Assembly (NCBI GenBank): GCA_963835935.1
Contig: CAWIHK010000006.1
Coordinates: 1-64,000 of the forward strand
Length of the DNA stretch: 64,000 bases
Direction: 5' to 3'
Source of the DNA: CAWIHK01 sp963835935
GTDB lineage: Bacteria > Bacteroidota > Ignavibacteria > UBA10030 > CAVZMI01
Shown: piece after piece, positions 1-7,724 of the stretch
How positions within the stretch are numbered: the first letter of the stretch is position 1
Layout: every line of letters starts with the position of its first letter
The notes under the pieces: model-generated
The model's input: the letters and a program-made list of their open reading frames with translations, nothing else
The model's database searches: none
Told to the model about the DNA's origin: nothing
Made by a program: the position numbers and the translations under genes

Positions 1-358
1 ATTTTTCAACACATAATATTATAGTATACAATAATACACTTAGGAATACGCTGGATATAATATCTAAAATTGCCAAGGGAGTCATAAGATTTTTATTTTT
101 ATAGATATATTTAATAATTTTTATCGATATGTATATAGTAAGATAATTGAATGGAAAGTTTAATAGATTTAGTATTATTGGTCCATTAATTGATCGATCA
201 CATATCACGAGTTGAGCCCAGAAACCCTTCGTAAAACTACTATATAAATAGAACCCCAATGCAATAGCAAGATTAGAAAATATAGTATTTACTATAGAAA
301 CGGGTATTAAATGACGGAATATTATTCTGTAACAAAATCCATCAATATTATCTATCAT
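1..358 (-). CDS. N-terminal part of an unidentified membrane protein (runs off left edge)
   Basis: On the minus strand a frame starting at ATG 358 stays open for 119 codons to the window edge, which is unlikely by chance in such AT-rich DNA. The translation begins MIDNIDGFCYRIIF and is rich in Ile, Leu, Phe and Tyr, with about three hydrophobic stretches, so an integral membrane protein is likely. I do not recognise the family. The first IS (target duplication at 363-369) lies five bases upstream of this ATG, so the natural 5' end or promoter may have been lost. An in-frame stop lies beyond the IS, before the next element. Base composition is much more AT-rich than the rest of the window, suggesting transferred DNA. 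Confidence 0.5.
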   Translation of the reverse strand, partial: MIDNIDGFCYRIIFRHLIPVSIVNTIFSNLAIALGFYLYSSFTKGFWAQLVICDRSINGPIILNLLNFPFNYLTIYISIKIIKYIYKNKNLMTPLAILDIISSVFLSVLLYTIILCVEK

Positions 359-369
359 ATTCTTACTAA

Positions 370-1561
370 CTGATGTTACGCAAACGAAAGAAATTCGTAT
401 ATTTGAACAACCGTCGCTTTGCGTCAAACTGTTTGGACGGTGATCTCAAAGAAACAAATCAAATGGTGTCCAATGAACAAGGACCTCTTTCGTTTGTATG
501 TTGATAGTTTATTAAGCACATTTTATCGCTCTACAGCAACCTCTGTTTCAGCACTGGTTGATGGAACCTATAGTCATGACGACATCACTCGATTTTTAGC
601 AAGCAGACAGTTAACATCACGAGACTTGTGGTATCAAGTGAAATCGGTGGTGCGAGCCATAGAAAGCGATTACGGTATCTTGATTGTTGATGATAGTATT
701 TCACACAAACCTCACATGAATGAAAATGACATCGTCTGCTGGCACTACGACCACACCAGCGGTAAGAACGTCAAAGGGATTAACATCGTGTCGGTTTTGT
801 ACCATAGTCAAGGTCTTTCGATTCCTGTTGCCTACACACTTGTAAAGAAAACAGAACGTAGTATTGATGCCACTACTGGTAAAGAAAAACGTATCAGCCC
901 AACAAGTAAGAACGAATATTTCCGAACGATGCTTGCGCAGAGTGCGAAAAACATGCGATTTCGTTATGTTTTAAGCGATGTCTGGTATGCATCGGTTGAG
1001 AACATGAAATATATCAAAAACACACTGCGTCGAGATTTTGTCATGCCACTGAAAATAAATCGTAAGATAGCACTCTCGGCTGCAGAGAAACGAACTGGGC
1101 ACTATGTAACAGTCGAAACAGTACAGCCCAAGGTCAACGAACATCTTATGGTATATCTCGAAGGACTCACCTTTCCGGTGCTGCTCATTCGTCAGGTCTT
1201 TATAAACAAAGACAATTCTCAGGGTGTGTTGTACCTTGCCTGTAGTGATACAACACTTACATACAAACATATTATCGATCTCTATCAAAAACGATGGAAG
1301 ATCGAAGAGTACCATAAAGCGTTAAAACAACAATGTGCATTGTCTTGTTCTCCCGCTCATACGGTAACAACACAATCGTCGCATATTTTTTGTTCTCTCT
1401 GTGCATTTGTCAAACTCGAACTCATGCACAGAATTACTGCTGTTTCCTATGAAGGATTAAAACTTAATCTCCATTTGCATGCGCTAAAAACCGCATTCAA
1501 ATATTTAAGAACGTTACAACCCTTAGATTGGGCTACAACACCCATCTTTGCGTAACATCAG
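370..1561 (+). mobile_element. Insertion sequence with 15-bp perfect terminal repeats and 7-bp target duplication
   Basis: The ends are CTGATGTTACGCAAA at 370-384 and its exact reverse complement at 1547-1561. Directly outside, TTACTAA occurs at 363-369 and again at 1562-1568, a 7-bp target-site duplication. One transposase gene fills the element. The intact repeats and duplication indicate a fairly recent insertion. A 260-bp relative with the same ends lies at 57814-58073. Confidence 0.9.
473..1555 (+). CDS. DDE transposase (IS4/IS701-like superfamily)
   Basis: A 360-residue transposase of the RNase H-fold DDE class. The likely catalytic residues are the Asp pair in 'LIVDDSISHKP' (about residue 80), the Asp in 'YVLSDVWYAS' (about 180) and the Glu in 'KRWKIEEYHKALKQ' (about 285). 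The ATG at 473 (MNKDLFRLYVDS) is preferred over a TTG at 419 because this N-terminus looks like related transposases; no clear ribosome-binding site is visible. It sits inside 15-bp inverted repeats with the stop codon almost at the right end. The exact IS family is uncertain, because the 7-bp duplication does not match the usual 4 bp of IS701. Confidence 0.85.
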   Translation: MNKDLFRLYVDSLLSTFYRSTATSVSALVDGTYSHDDITRFLASRQLTSRDLWYQVKSVVRAIESDYGILIVDDSISHKPHMNENDIVCWHYDHTSGKNVKGINIVSVLYHSQGLSIPVAYTLVKKTERSIDATTGKEKRISPTSKNEYFRTMLAQSAKNMRFRYVLSDVWYASVENMKYIKNTLRRDFVMPLKINRKIALSAAEKRTGHYVTVETVQPKVNEHLMVYLEGLTFPVLLIRQVFINKDNSQGVLYLACSDTTLTYKHIIDLYQKRWKIEEYHKALKQQCALSCSPAHTVTTQSSHIFCSLCAFVKLELMHRITAVSYEGLKLNLHLHALKTAFKYLRTLQPLDWATTPIFA

Positions 1562-1588
1562 TTACTAATAAATATTCTGATTCACTAC

Positions 1589-2943
1589 TGTCCAAAATAA
1601 ATAGATATAGATAAAAAACTATTGATCATGGCTCAATTTGGACAATATTTTAGGAAAGTCTTGGAGTAAGCCCCTGAATGCTGTCCAAGATCAAATAAAG
1701 AAAGCTGAACATCTGGCACAAATGGTGGACTCTGAAATGGATCATTGAGCCATTCATTGAGATCCCGGTACGTAAAGAGATTGAATCTCAACATTGCGAC
1801 AAGATTTGAGAGTGACCATTTAAACATAGCCTTTGCTCTAAGTATTTTAAGAATTAGCATGACAAGTAATGCTGTCCAAATTTGAATTTTCAAAGCATTG
1901 GCGCTGGTGCCGACAAAAGTTTTGATTTTCAAGTTCTGCTTCAGTGTTTTGAAAAAGATCTCTATTTGCCATCGTTCTTTGTAAATCCGGGCAATCGTTG
2001 TACTGCCAAATCGTAAATGATTGGTGAGTAAGACCAGGATCGTCTGGTTCTTCTCGTCCCATACTTCGATCCGGCGAAGGTCATACTCACATTTTTCTGA
2101 AGTGACCGGGCCGTTAAATTGAATAATCTCGTCTTTCAGAATATTGCTGTTCTGAGGTAGGGGGTTCTTTTGAACAACATCATACGTTGCGTTACTTTTC
2201 ATGCGGGTTACGAAGTAAATGTCCTGATCGCACCAATGGGCGAATTGTTCGTAGTCGTTATATCCTCGGTCAAAGACGATGATGCTATCGGCGGGAAAGC
2301 TGAAATCATTGGCAATTTTGTTCTTTGTGACTGTTGCTTTATGTGTTTTTCCATCGGTAATGTGGGCAAACACAGGAAGATATCCATCGTGATCAAGCAA
2401 CATGTGGAGTTTCACTGCCCCCTTCTTCCGACGGAATTTTGCCCAGTCAAATAAATTCAAACATAAGTCTATGGTTGTCGCATCCATGCTAAAAAGTTTA
2501 TTTTTAAATCGGAACGACTTTTTCCCTTGTATACATGTTTGAGCGTGTTGTAAAACCTGATAAAATGTTTCTTCAAAAATCTCATATGATCGGTGCCCAT
2601 TTGCATAGGATAATGTTGACCGCTTGGGACTCTCTTTTAATCCAAGGTGTGACAGTCTTCCCATGCATGTCGCCAATCCACCGCAAATTTCTCGCAAGGA
2701 CTGGGCTTTCCCAAGTTGGCAGAATAGCATGCTCACCAATTGTTCCCAACACGAAAATCCTTTTGTATGACGTTCCCCGTTATTCTTACGAACTATTCGG
2801 GCGAATTCTTTTTTATCAATATATTCTACTATTTGTGAAAAAATGTTCGTACCCTTATGTGACATATGTCGCTCCGGTTTGTGGTTGTTCTTTTTTGGTT
2901 TCCACCTTAAAGGTACCACTTTCCGGAGATTTTATTTTGGACA
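1589..2943 (-). mobile_element. IS4-family insertion sequence
   Basis: The inverted terminal repeats TGTCCAAAATAAA (1589-1601) and TTTATTTTGGACA (2931-2943) are perfect over 13 bp and bracket one transposase gene. I could not find a convincing target duplication, so the exact outer ends may be a few bases off; similar TCAC tetramers lie just outside both repeats. The element starts about 20 bp after the preceding IS and ends about 28 bp before the next. Confidence 0.8.
1633..2865 (-). CDS. IS4-family transposase
   Basis: A 410-residue DDE transposase. Catalytic motifs are 'SMDATTIDLC' (first Asp), 'IVFDRGYNDYEQF' (second Asp) and the IS4 signature Y-(2)-R-(3)-E-(6)-K in 'YKERWQIEIFFKTLK'. 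An N-terminal DUF4372-like segment precedes the core. I chose ATG 2865 (MSHKGTNIFSQ) because GGAG lies just upstream and this start fits the family; an in-frame ATG at 2919 would add 18 Lys/Asn-rich residues. No frameshift or truncation is visible, so the gene is probably functional. Confidence 0.9.
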   Translation of the reverse strand: MSHKGTNIFSQIVEYIDKKEFARIVRKNNGERHTKGFSCWEQLVSMLFCQLGKAQSLREICGGLATCMGRLSHLGLKESPKRSTLSYANGHRSYEIFEETFYQVLQHAQTCIQGKKSFRFKNKLFSMDATTIDLCLNLFDWAKFRRKKGAVKLHMLLDHDGYLPVFAHITDGKTHKATVTKNKIANDFSFPADSIIVFDRGYNDYEQFAHWCDQDIYFVTRMKSNATYDVVQKNPLPQNSNILKDEIIQFNGPVTSEKCEYDLRRIEVWDEKNQTILVLLTNHLRFGSTTIARIYKERWQIEIFFKTLKQNLKIKTFVGTSANALKIQIWTALLVMLILKILRAKAMFKWSLSNLVAMLRFNLFTYRDLNEWLNDPFQSPPFVPDVQLSLFDLGQHSGAYSKTFLKYCPN

Positions 2944-2971
2944 AGTGTGACTTGGCTTATATAAAATAATT

Positions 2972-4346
2972 GGCTCTTCTCCCAACTAAGTGGGTAAAAA
3001 AGTAACGTATAAACGTTAAATATCAGGTAACATGCAAGTCAGGATTTTTAGACGAAGATATTCTTCATCACGAAGTCCGAAAGCACGACGCTGGATAACA
3101 CGAATTTTATTATTAAGACCTTCAACAAAACCAAGTGAGACCTTATTTTCAGGTTTACAATGTGCAGCTATGCCATTCCAATGACGTTCAACAAGTTTAG
3201 CAAACTCTTCATACGGTTTTAAACGCTGCCAACGCAGAGATGATTTCCAATTATCAAAGAATTTACGTGCCCATGGTTCTGAACCATAATCCCAGAGTTG
3301 CCCGAAGGATTCTTTAAAGATGTATGCTGTGTTCAGACGAGCATTGGCAGCTAAGAGCCTATCGAGAGCCTGTTTACCCGTTAGAGTAAGATTGGAACGA
3401 TGTGACAATAAGTTGTACTTCTGCCCTTTGATATAACGACGGTTCGTTCCAGAAAGCCGAGCGTATTCTGATTTACGAACCTTGTCAAGAGCTTCACCGA
3501 GGTGTCGAATAACATGGAATTTGTCGTACAGGATAGCCGCTTGCGGAATGTATGTGCACGTTGATTTCTCGAAGGCTTTCCACATATCCATAACGGCAAG
3601 CCGAATATGCTTGGTTTTATTGGCTCCAAGCCATGTATAGAACTCGTTCATGCTTTCTTCGGAGCGGTCTTTACCTCCGAACCAGATCGGACGTGATCGC
3701 TCAAGATCACTGACAACGATTCGGTACGTATGTCCTTTTCTGATCGATACTTCGTCAATACCGATTACCTTGGGACGAGCTTTTGCTGAACGACGAAGTT
3801 GTTCTTTCATGTATTGTTTCTCAAGTTCTTTAACTGTTTTCCAATCTAAATGCAATTCTTTGGCAACATCGCTTATTGTCGATGTGCGACATCGTTTACC
3901 GACATACCATGCAAAGCGTTTCGAGTAAAACGTATTGTCGGCAAGAAAAGGCAAACGTTCTTGTTTCACTTTCTTGCATTTCCGACACTCAACGCGGCGT
4001 ATTTCCAATTCAAAATAAATTCGGTTATCGCCGCATGAAAGATCGCGTACCCGATGGTTCTTTTTGTCATAATAACTTGATGAAGGTTGACCGCACGTCG
4101 GGCATGTAGTTTTTTTTGAGTCCTCTTGAGTCGTATGACTCTTGCCTTCGGATCTCCGAATACACCAACCACTTTTTGCTGTGGTTTAAATCCTCGAAAC
4201 CGATAGGCATCGGTAAGTCTTCGTTGTTCTGTCATTCACAAATGAATCAATTTTTTGGGTTCAGTACAAGTATTTTTAATCCCATGAATATTGGTCTTTT
4301 TCCACTTTGTATGCTAAAAATCACCCACTCGAAAAGGAGATGAGCC
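2972..4346 (-). mobile_element. ISL3-family insertion sequence
   Basis: The ends GGCTCTTCTCC (from 2972) and, reading inward from 4346, GGCTCATCTCC are imperfect inverted repeats, each followed by a second shared block around GTGGGT (2990-2995 and its counterpart near 4322-4327). They enclose a transposase read in two overlapping frames. A clear 8-bp target duplication was not found in the AT-rich flanks. Confidence 0.8.
3016..4235 (-). CDS. ISL3-family transposase, two frames joined by -1 shift at A8
   Basis: The first frame (4235 to 3966) begins MTEQRRLTDAYRFRGF. The second, ending at 3016, carries the DDE core: 'IGIDEVSIRKGHTYR', 'LAVMDMWKAF' and 'SLGFVEGLNNKIR'. They join at the A8 run (T8 on the plus strand, 4110-4117). 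Re-reading one A restores a continuous protein of about 406 residues with an N-terminal zinc motif 'CPTCGQ...CGDN...CRKCKK' that neither frame encodes alone. The A_AAA_AAA heptamer is a canonical -1 slippery site. Programmed frameshifting, RNA-polymerase slippage, a mutation or a homopolymer sequencing error would all look the same here. Confidence 0.85.
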
Positions 4347-4418
4347 AAAATTTATTTTATTTGAGCCTGAAAGTGATAATCGAATGAGTTTAAGCAGGTG
4401 GTATCTATCGTACAGTTG

Positions 4419-4454
4419 CTCCCTGCTCTTTGGAGAATGAAAAAGAGCAGGGAG
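4419..4454 (-). terminator. Stem-loop after the tonB operon
   Basis: A perfect 12-bp inverted repeat CTCCCTGCTCTT (4419-4430) / AAGAGCAGGGAG (4443-4454) with a 12-nt loop lies 20 bp downstream of the TonB stop codon. There is no U-tract on the minus-strand side, so it may be a processing or stability hairpin rather than a classical intrinsic terminator. Confidence 0.5.
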
Positions 4455-4473
4455 AACTGCCGGTTCTTCAATA

Positions 4474-5199
4474 TTATTTTTGCAGCTGAAAATTAAGCGG
4501 TATCATCACCCAGACGGGAACAGGTCCATTATTCATAACTGCAGGTGTGAATACCCATTGCATCACAGCATCGATTGCAGGTTGATTGAAGACTTCGCCG
4601 TCACTTTTCATTATAACGGCTTTCTTCACTTTACCTTCTCTATCCACCAATGCCTTCACCCATACTTTTCCTTCCATACCGGTTCTGCGGGCGATGTCGG
4701 GATAGACCGGTTTTACTTGTTTCACGGGTACAGGTGTTTTTTCAACAGGGACAAAAGCATTAATGTCGGGCTCTTCGTCAACCTTTATATCATCCTTAAT
4801 CTGAATGTCCTTTGAACTTTGGTTGTCGAGAGCTGGCGATTTCGTTTGTGCCAAGTCAGTTTGAGATGCAATCGTCTGATCAGGCGATACTTCTGCGTCT
4901 GGAACAGGGACAGGAATACCAACCGACGGATGACTAACAGGTCCACTCACCGCCATAGCAGGCGGTGCTTGTGCAATCGATGGTGGCGGTCCTAACTCCG
5001 ATAACGAAACCATACGGATCACCGGAATCGATTTTTCGTCGTCCTCGTTTAATTTGATAATGCCGTAGTTAACTCCAATGATGGTCATTACAAGTCCGAC
5101 ACCGAACGCGAGTCCGATACTTAAATTGCGATGATATATGCTTTTTAATTCTAAAGCACCGTATTGGAGAACTTTAGCAGCGACTTGTTGTGTTGTCAT
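4474..5199 (-). CDS. tonB: TonB-family energy transducer
   Basis: A 241-residue inner-membrane-anchored periplasmic protein expected to carry proton-motive-force energy from ExbB/ExbD to outer-membrane receptors. One transmembrane helix lies at about residues 25-48 (LSIGLAFGVGLVMTIIG). A Pro/Val-rich linker follows, and a C-terminal TonB domain (about 160-241) begins 'VKPVYPDIARRTGMEGKVWV' and includes 'QWVFTPAVMNNGPVPVWV'. It is last in a minus-strand operon, 12 bp after ExbD. No TonB-dependent receptor is encoded in this window, so the substrate is unknown; a Tol-like role is possible. Confidence 0.9.
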   Translation of the reverse strand: MTTQQVAAKVLQYGALELKSIYHRNLSIGLAFGVGLVMTIIGVNYGIIKLNEDDEKSIPVIRMVSLSELGPPPSIAQAPPAMAVSGPVSHPSVGIPVPVPDAEVSPDQTIASQTDLAQTKSPALDNQSSKDIQIKDDIKVDEEPDINAFVPVEKTPVPVKQVKPVYPDIARRTGMEGKVWVKALVDREGKVKKAVIMKSDGEVFNQPAIDAVMQWVFTPAVMNNGPVPVWVMIPLNFQLQK

Positions 5200-5211
5200 G
5201 TCTTCGTCCTC

Positions 5212-5715
5212 CTACTTCACAATTGCGTGTATTAAATCCTGCTTATCTTTATCATCAAGAACTGCAAGACTGAAACGTGTTATACGTGCACGTTGTAATT
5301 CATCAAGAATGTCAACGGTCGTGTGATATTTTGCTTTCCGATCCACCTTTAATAACACCGTGAATTTATCTATTTCACGGGCTTTTTTCTGCAAATAAGG
5401 GCGGAGATCTTTTAATGTCGTCTTCTCAGCTTGGTCAATTCCCATATTTGTAAAAATATCCTGATTCTCATTTACACGAACCACGCAGAGCTTCGATTCT
5501 GCGACTGGAACTGAAACAGCTTTATCCGGCGGCAAATTAATTTCCATTGCTTGTGGCTTGCTGAAAGTTGTAGTCAGAATAAAAAATGTCAAAAGCAGAA
5601 ATGCCACGTCCACCATCGGTGTCATATCGATGCGAACACCGAGACGCTTCTTGCTTTTGTGTTTCTTTTTATGTCGACCACCGCCTCCGCCAGCCGGAAC
5701 ATCAACAGCACTCAT
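5212..5715 (-). CDS. exbD: ExbD/TolR biopolymer transport protein (second copy)
   Basis: A 167-residue ExbD/TolR protein with a basic His/Lys-rich cytoplasmic N-terminus (GGGGGRHKKKHKSKKR), the family helix 'DMTPMVDVAFLLLTFFILTT' at about 30-50 with the proton-path Asp, and a periplasmic domain. It lies between another ExbD and TonB, 25 bp after the former. Paired ExbD genes beside one ExbB are common in Bacteroidota, where the two subunits are thought to form one motor; that is family knowledge. Confidence 0.92.
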   Translation of the reverse strand: MSAVDVPAGGGGGRHKKKHKSKKRLGVRIDMTPMVDVAFLLLTFFILTTTFSKPQAMEINLPPDKAVSVPVAESKLCVVRVNENQDIFTNMGIDQAEKTTLKDLRPYLQKKAREIDKFTVLLKVDRKAKYHTTVDILDELQRARITRFSLAVLDDKDKQDLIHAIVK

Positions 5716-5740
5716 GTGGTTAACTCCTCACAATTTTTAA

Positions 5741-6205
5741 TTAGTCTAACTTCCACTCCGTAACGAAGTTGAAGCGAGTAATACCTTGCTTTTGTAGCAT
5801 ATCCATTAAATCAACAATATTGCCGTAGTCTGTTTCGACGTCGCCTTTGATAACGGTACGCATTTTTATGTTTGCCAAACGCGCCGTTTTGATCATGTTG
5901 GCAAGCTTATCTTTCGGAACCGGCATGCTTGCTTTAAAGCGTGCGTGTTCACCGAAAATTTTTGCCATGAGCGGTGGCCTGTCAACGCCGAGATAAAAGT
6001 TTCCTTCTTTCGAAACGTTGATAGTCATAACGTCGGACTCTGGCAACTTAATCTCCGCAGTCGAACTAGGCAGATTGATGGTCACTTCTTCGGAAGGTCG
6101 AAATTTTGAAGCGAGCATGAAGAAGGTGAGCAACAGAAAAGCCACATCGACCATTGGAGTCATATCGATTGCTACGCCGAGTCGTTTTGGTTTAAATTTT
6201 GACAT
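5741..6205 (-). CDS. exbD: ExbD/TolR biopolymer transport protein (first copy)
   Basis: A 154-residue ExbD/TolR protein starting MSKFKPKRLGVAID. The helix 'DMTPMVDVAFLLLTFFMLAS' (about 14-34) carries the conserved Asp of the proton channel, followed by a periplasmic domain. It is clearly paralogous to the neighbouring ExbD but lacks its His-rich tail. It follows ExbB by 22 bp and is probably co-transcribed with it. Confidence 0.92.
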   Translation of the reverse strand: MSKFKPKRLGVAIDMTPMVDVAFLLLTFFMLASKFRPSEEVTINLPSSTAEIKLPESDVMTINVSKEGNFYLGVDRPPLMAKIFGEHARFKASMPVPKDKLANMIKTARLANIKMRTVIKGDVETDYGNIVDLMDMLQKQGITRFNFVTEWKLD

Positions 6206-6227
6206 GTCTTAGTCCTTCGCTCACGAA

Positions 6228-6977
6228 TTATTTTTTTGCACGGAATGTGAGAATTTGAATCACATTGTACGTGGCTTCGTCGATCATGTACGTGAAATTA
6301 TCGATCTTATTCGTGAAGAAATTGTAGAACACGATGCCGGTGATCGCAACGATCAGACCGATAGCAGTATTAATTAGAGCTTCAGCAATACCGAGTGAAA
6401 GGGCTGCTGCGTCGACTGCGCCTTGTGCACCCAATGCGTGGAATGATCTGATCATTCCGATAACGGCGCCCAGTAGACCTGTCATTGTTGAAATTGAAGC
6501 TATAGTAGAGAGTGCGATAAGATTTTTTTCAAGAAGCGGAGTTTCGAGCATTAATGCTTCTTCAATTGAGCGTTGAACTTCCGCCATTTGCTTTTCTGTC
6601 GGTATTTTGGAATCGGAAGCAAGTTGTTTGTAGCACTCCAGACCAGAGCGAATAACATTGGCGCAGGAGCCGCGTTGCTTGTTGCAGATTTCGAGTGCAC
6701 CGTCGACTTTACCATCCATAAGGCTTTTTTCGATGTTTTTCAGGAATACCGTGATGGAACCTTTGCCGTTTGCTTTGTTGATAGAGATGAATCTTTCCAC
6801 GATGAAAGTCAGAACCATAATAAAAAGTGTCAATAATAATGGCACAAGAACGCCGCCGTCATGGATAAATCCAAGTCCAAATGCGTCATTTTCTGCTCCG
6901 AAGATAAAAACATGGATGCAAATCGCGACTGCTAAAGCCACAACGATCAGCACCGCTACAAAAATAGAATTCTTCAT
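6228..6977 (-). CDS. exbB: ExbB/TolQ/MotA-type proton channel protein
   Basis: A 249-residue inner-membrane protein of the MotA/TolQ/ExbB family. Hydrophobic segments lie at about 6-26 and 42-62. The family's conserved tail region contains 'LIALSTIASISTMTGLLGAVIGMIRSF' and 'GIAEALINTAIGLIVAITGIVFYNFF', the channel-forming helices with the conserved Thr. It is the first motor subunit in the operon, followed by ExbD, ExbD and TonB. It should pass protons to power TonB. Confidence 0.92.
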   Translation of the reverse strand: MKNSIFVAVLIVVALAVAICIHVFIFGAENDAFGLGFIHDGGVLVPLLLTLFIMVLTFIVERFISINKANGKGSITVFLKNIEKSLMDGKVDGALEICNKQRGSCANVIRSGLECYKQLASDSKIPTEKQMAEVQRSIEEALMLETPLLEKNLIALSTIASISTMTGLLGAVIGMIRSFHALGAQGAVDAAALSLGIAEALINTAIGLIVAITGIVFYNFFTNKIDNFTYMIDEATYNVIQILTFRAKK

Positions 6978-7036
6978 GGGTTTTGTACTCCTCCCAATAT
7001 TTAATGTTGTTATATTTTATTTATTTATTTATTTTT

Positions 7037-7384
7037 TCACGCAGCAAAACTTGCGATTGCTTCCTTTTGTGTCTCGTATACTTCGAACACAAGAGTTAAT
7101 TTTGTGATTATAAAAATATTTTGAATGTTCTTGTTGACATTGCAGAGTTTAATTTTTCCGCCGGCTTTCGCGTAACTCGTGTGAGCGGCGACGAACACAC
7201 CGAGAGCAGTACTATTCAAATAATCTACACCGGCAAGATCCACGATGAGTTTTTTATTTCCTTCTTTTAAAAAGTTAATGATCGTTTTTTTAACTTCATC
7301 GGTTTCATCGCCGCCGATGAGAGAACCCTTCGGCTCCAAAACAACGATGTTGCCACTGCTCAGATTCGTAACCTTAAGAGTCAT
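7037..7384 (-). CDS. STAS-domain protein (anti-sigma-factor antagonist type)
   Basis: A 115-residue single STAS domain like SpoIIAA/RsbV. The phosphorylatable Ser is predicted in 'VDYLNSTALGVFVAAHTSY', the usual D-x-x-N-S-T context. The start at ATG 7384 (MTLKVTNLSSGN) gives a standard-length domain; an in-frame ATG at 7429 would add 15 non-conserved residues. It is the first gene before exbB, 59 bp upstream on the same strand. No partner kinase or phosphatase is nearby, so the switch it belongs to cannot be named. Confidence 0.85.
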   Translation of the reverse strand: MTLKVTNLSSGNIVVLEPKGSLIGGDETDEVKKTIINFLKEGNKKLIVDLAGVDYLNSTALGVFVAAHTSYAKAGGKIKLCNVNKNIQNIFIITKLTLVFEVYETQKEAIASFAA

Positions 7385-7724
7385 AGTTGGTCTACCTGTG
7401 ATATTGTTAAATGTTGAGTGTGTTCTCATAAACAGAATCGGGGTAACTACTAGAAGAAGAAACCCTGAACCTTATAATTTACGATTTTTCTTCCTATAAA
7501 TGCAACATTTTTTTTTATGAAGTATATTTTTATCAATAATCAATTCAGGCAGTCCCTTTTTCGGTTTTTCTCTTTTCCAAAATTGGAATATTGACCTCAT
7601 CACTCATACGTGATTGTTTCTGTTCTTTCCGCCAATCCCTGCCTGCAACAAAACCTAATTATTCTTCACCCCTTTACAATAGATGCATTAAAATGCGGAA
7701 AGTTTCTTTTCTTCTAGAGAAAAA
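7385..7724. other. Intergenic region upstream of the STAS/exb operon
   Basis: About 340 bp lie between the start of the STAS gene and the end of the sensor kinase gene. I see no gene or clear hairpin. The promoter of the STAS-exb-tonB operon should be here. Confidence 0.4.

Noticed and set aside
971..1315. Minus-strand ORF of 114 codons inside the first transposase
   Set aside because: It is antisense to a well-supported transposase and has no recognisable protein features.
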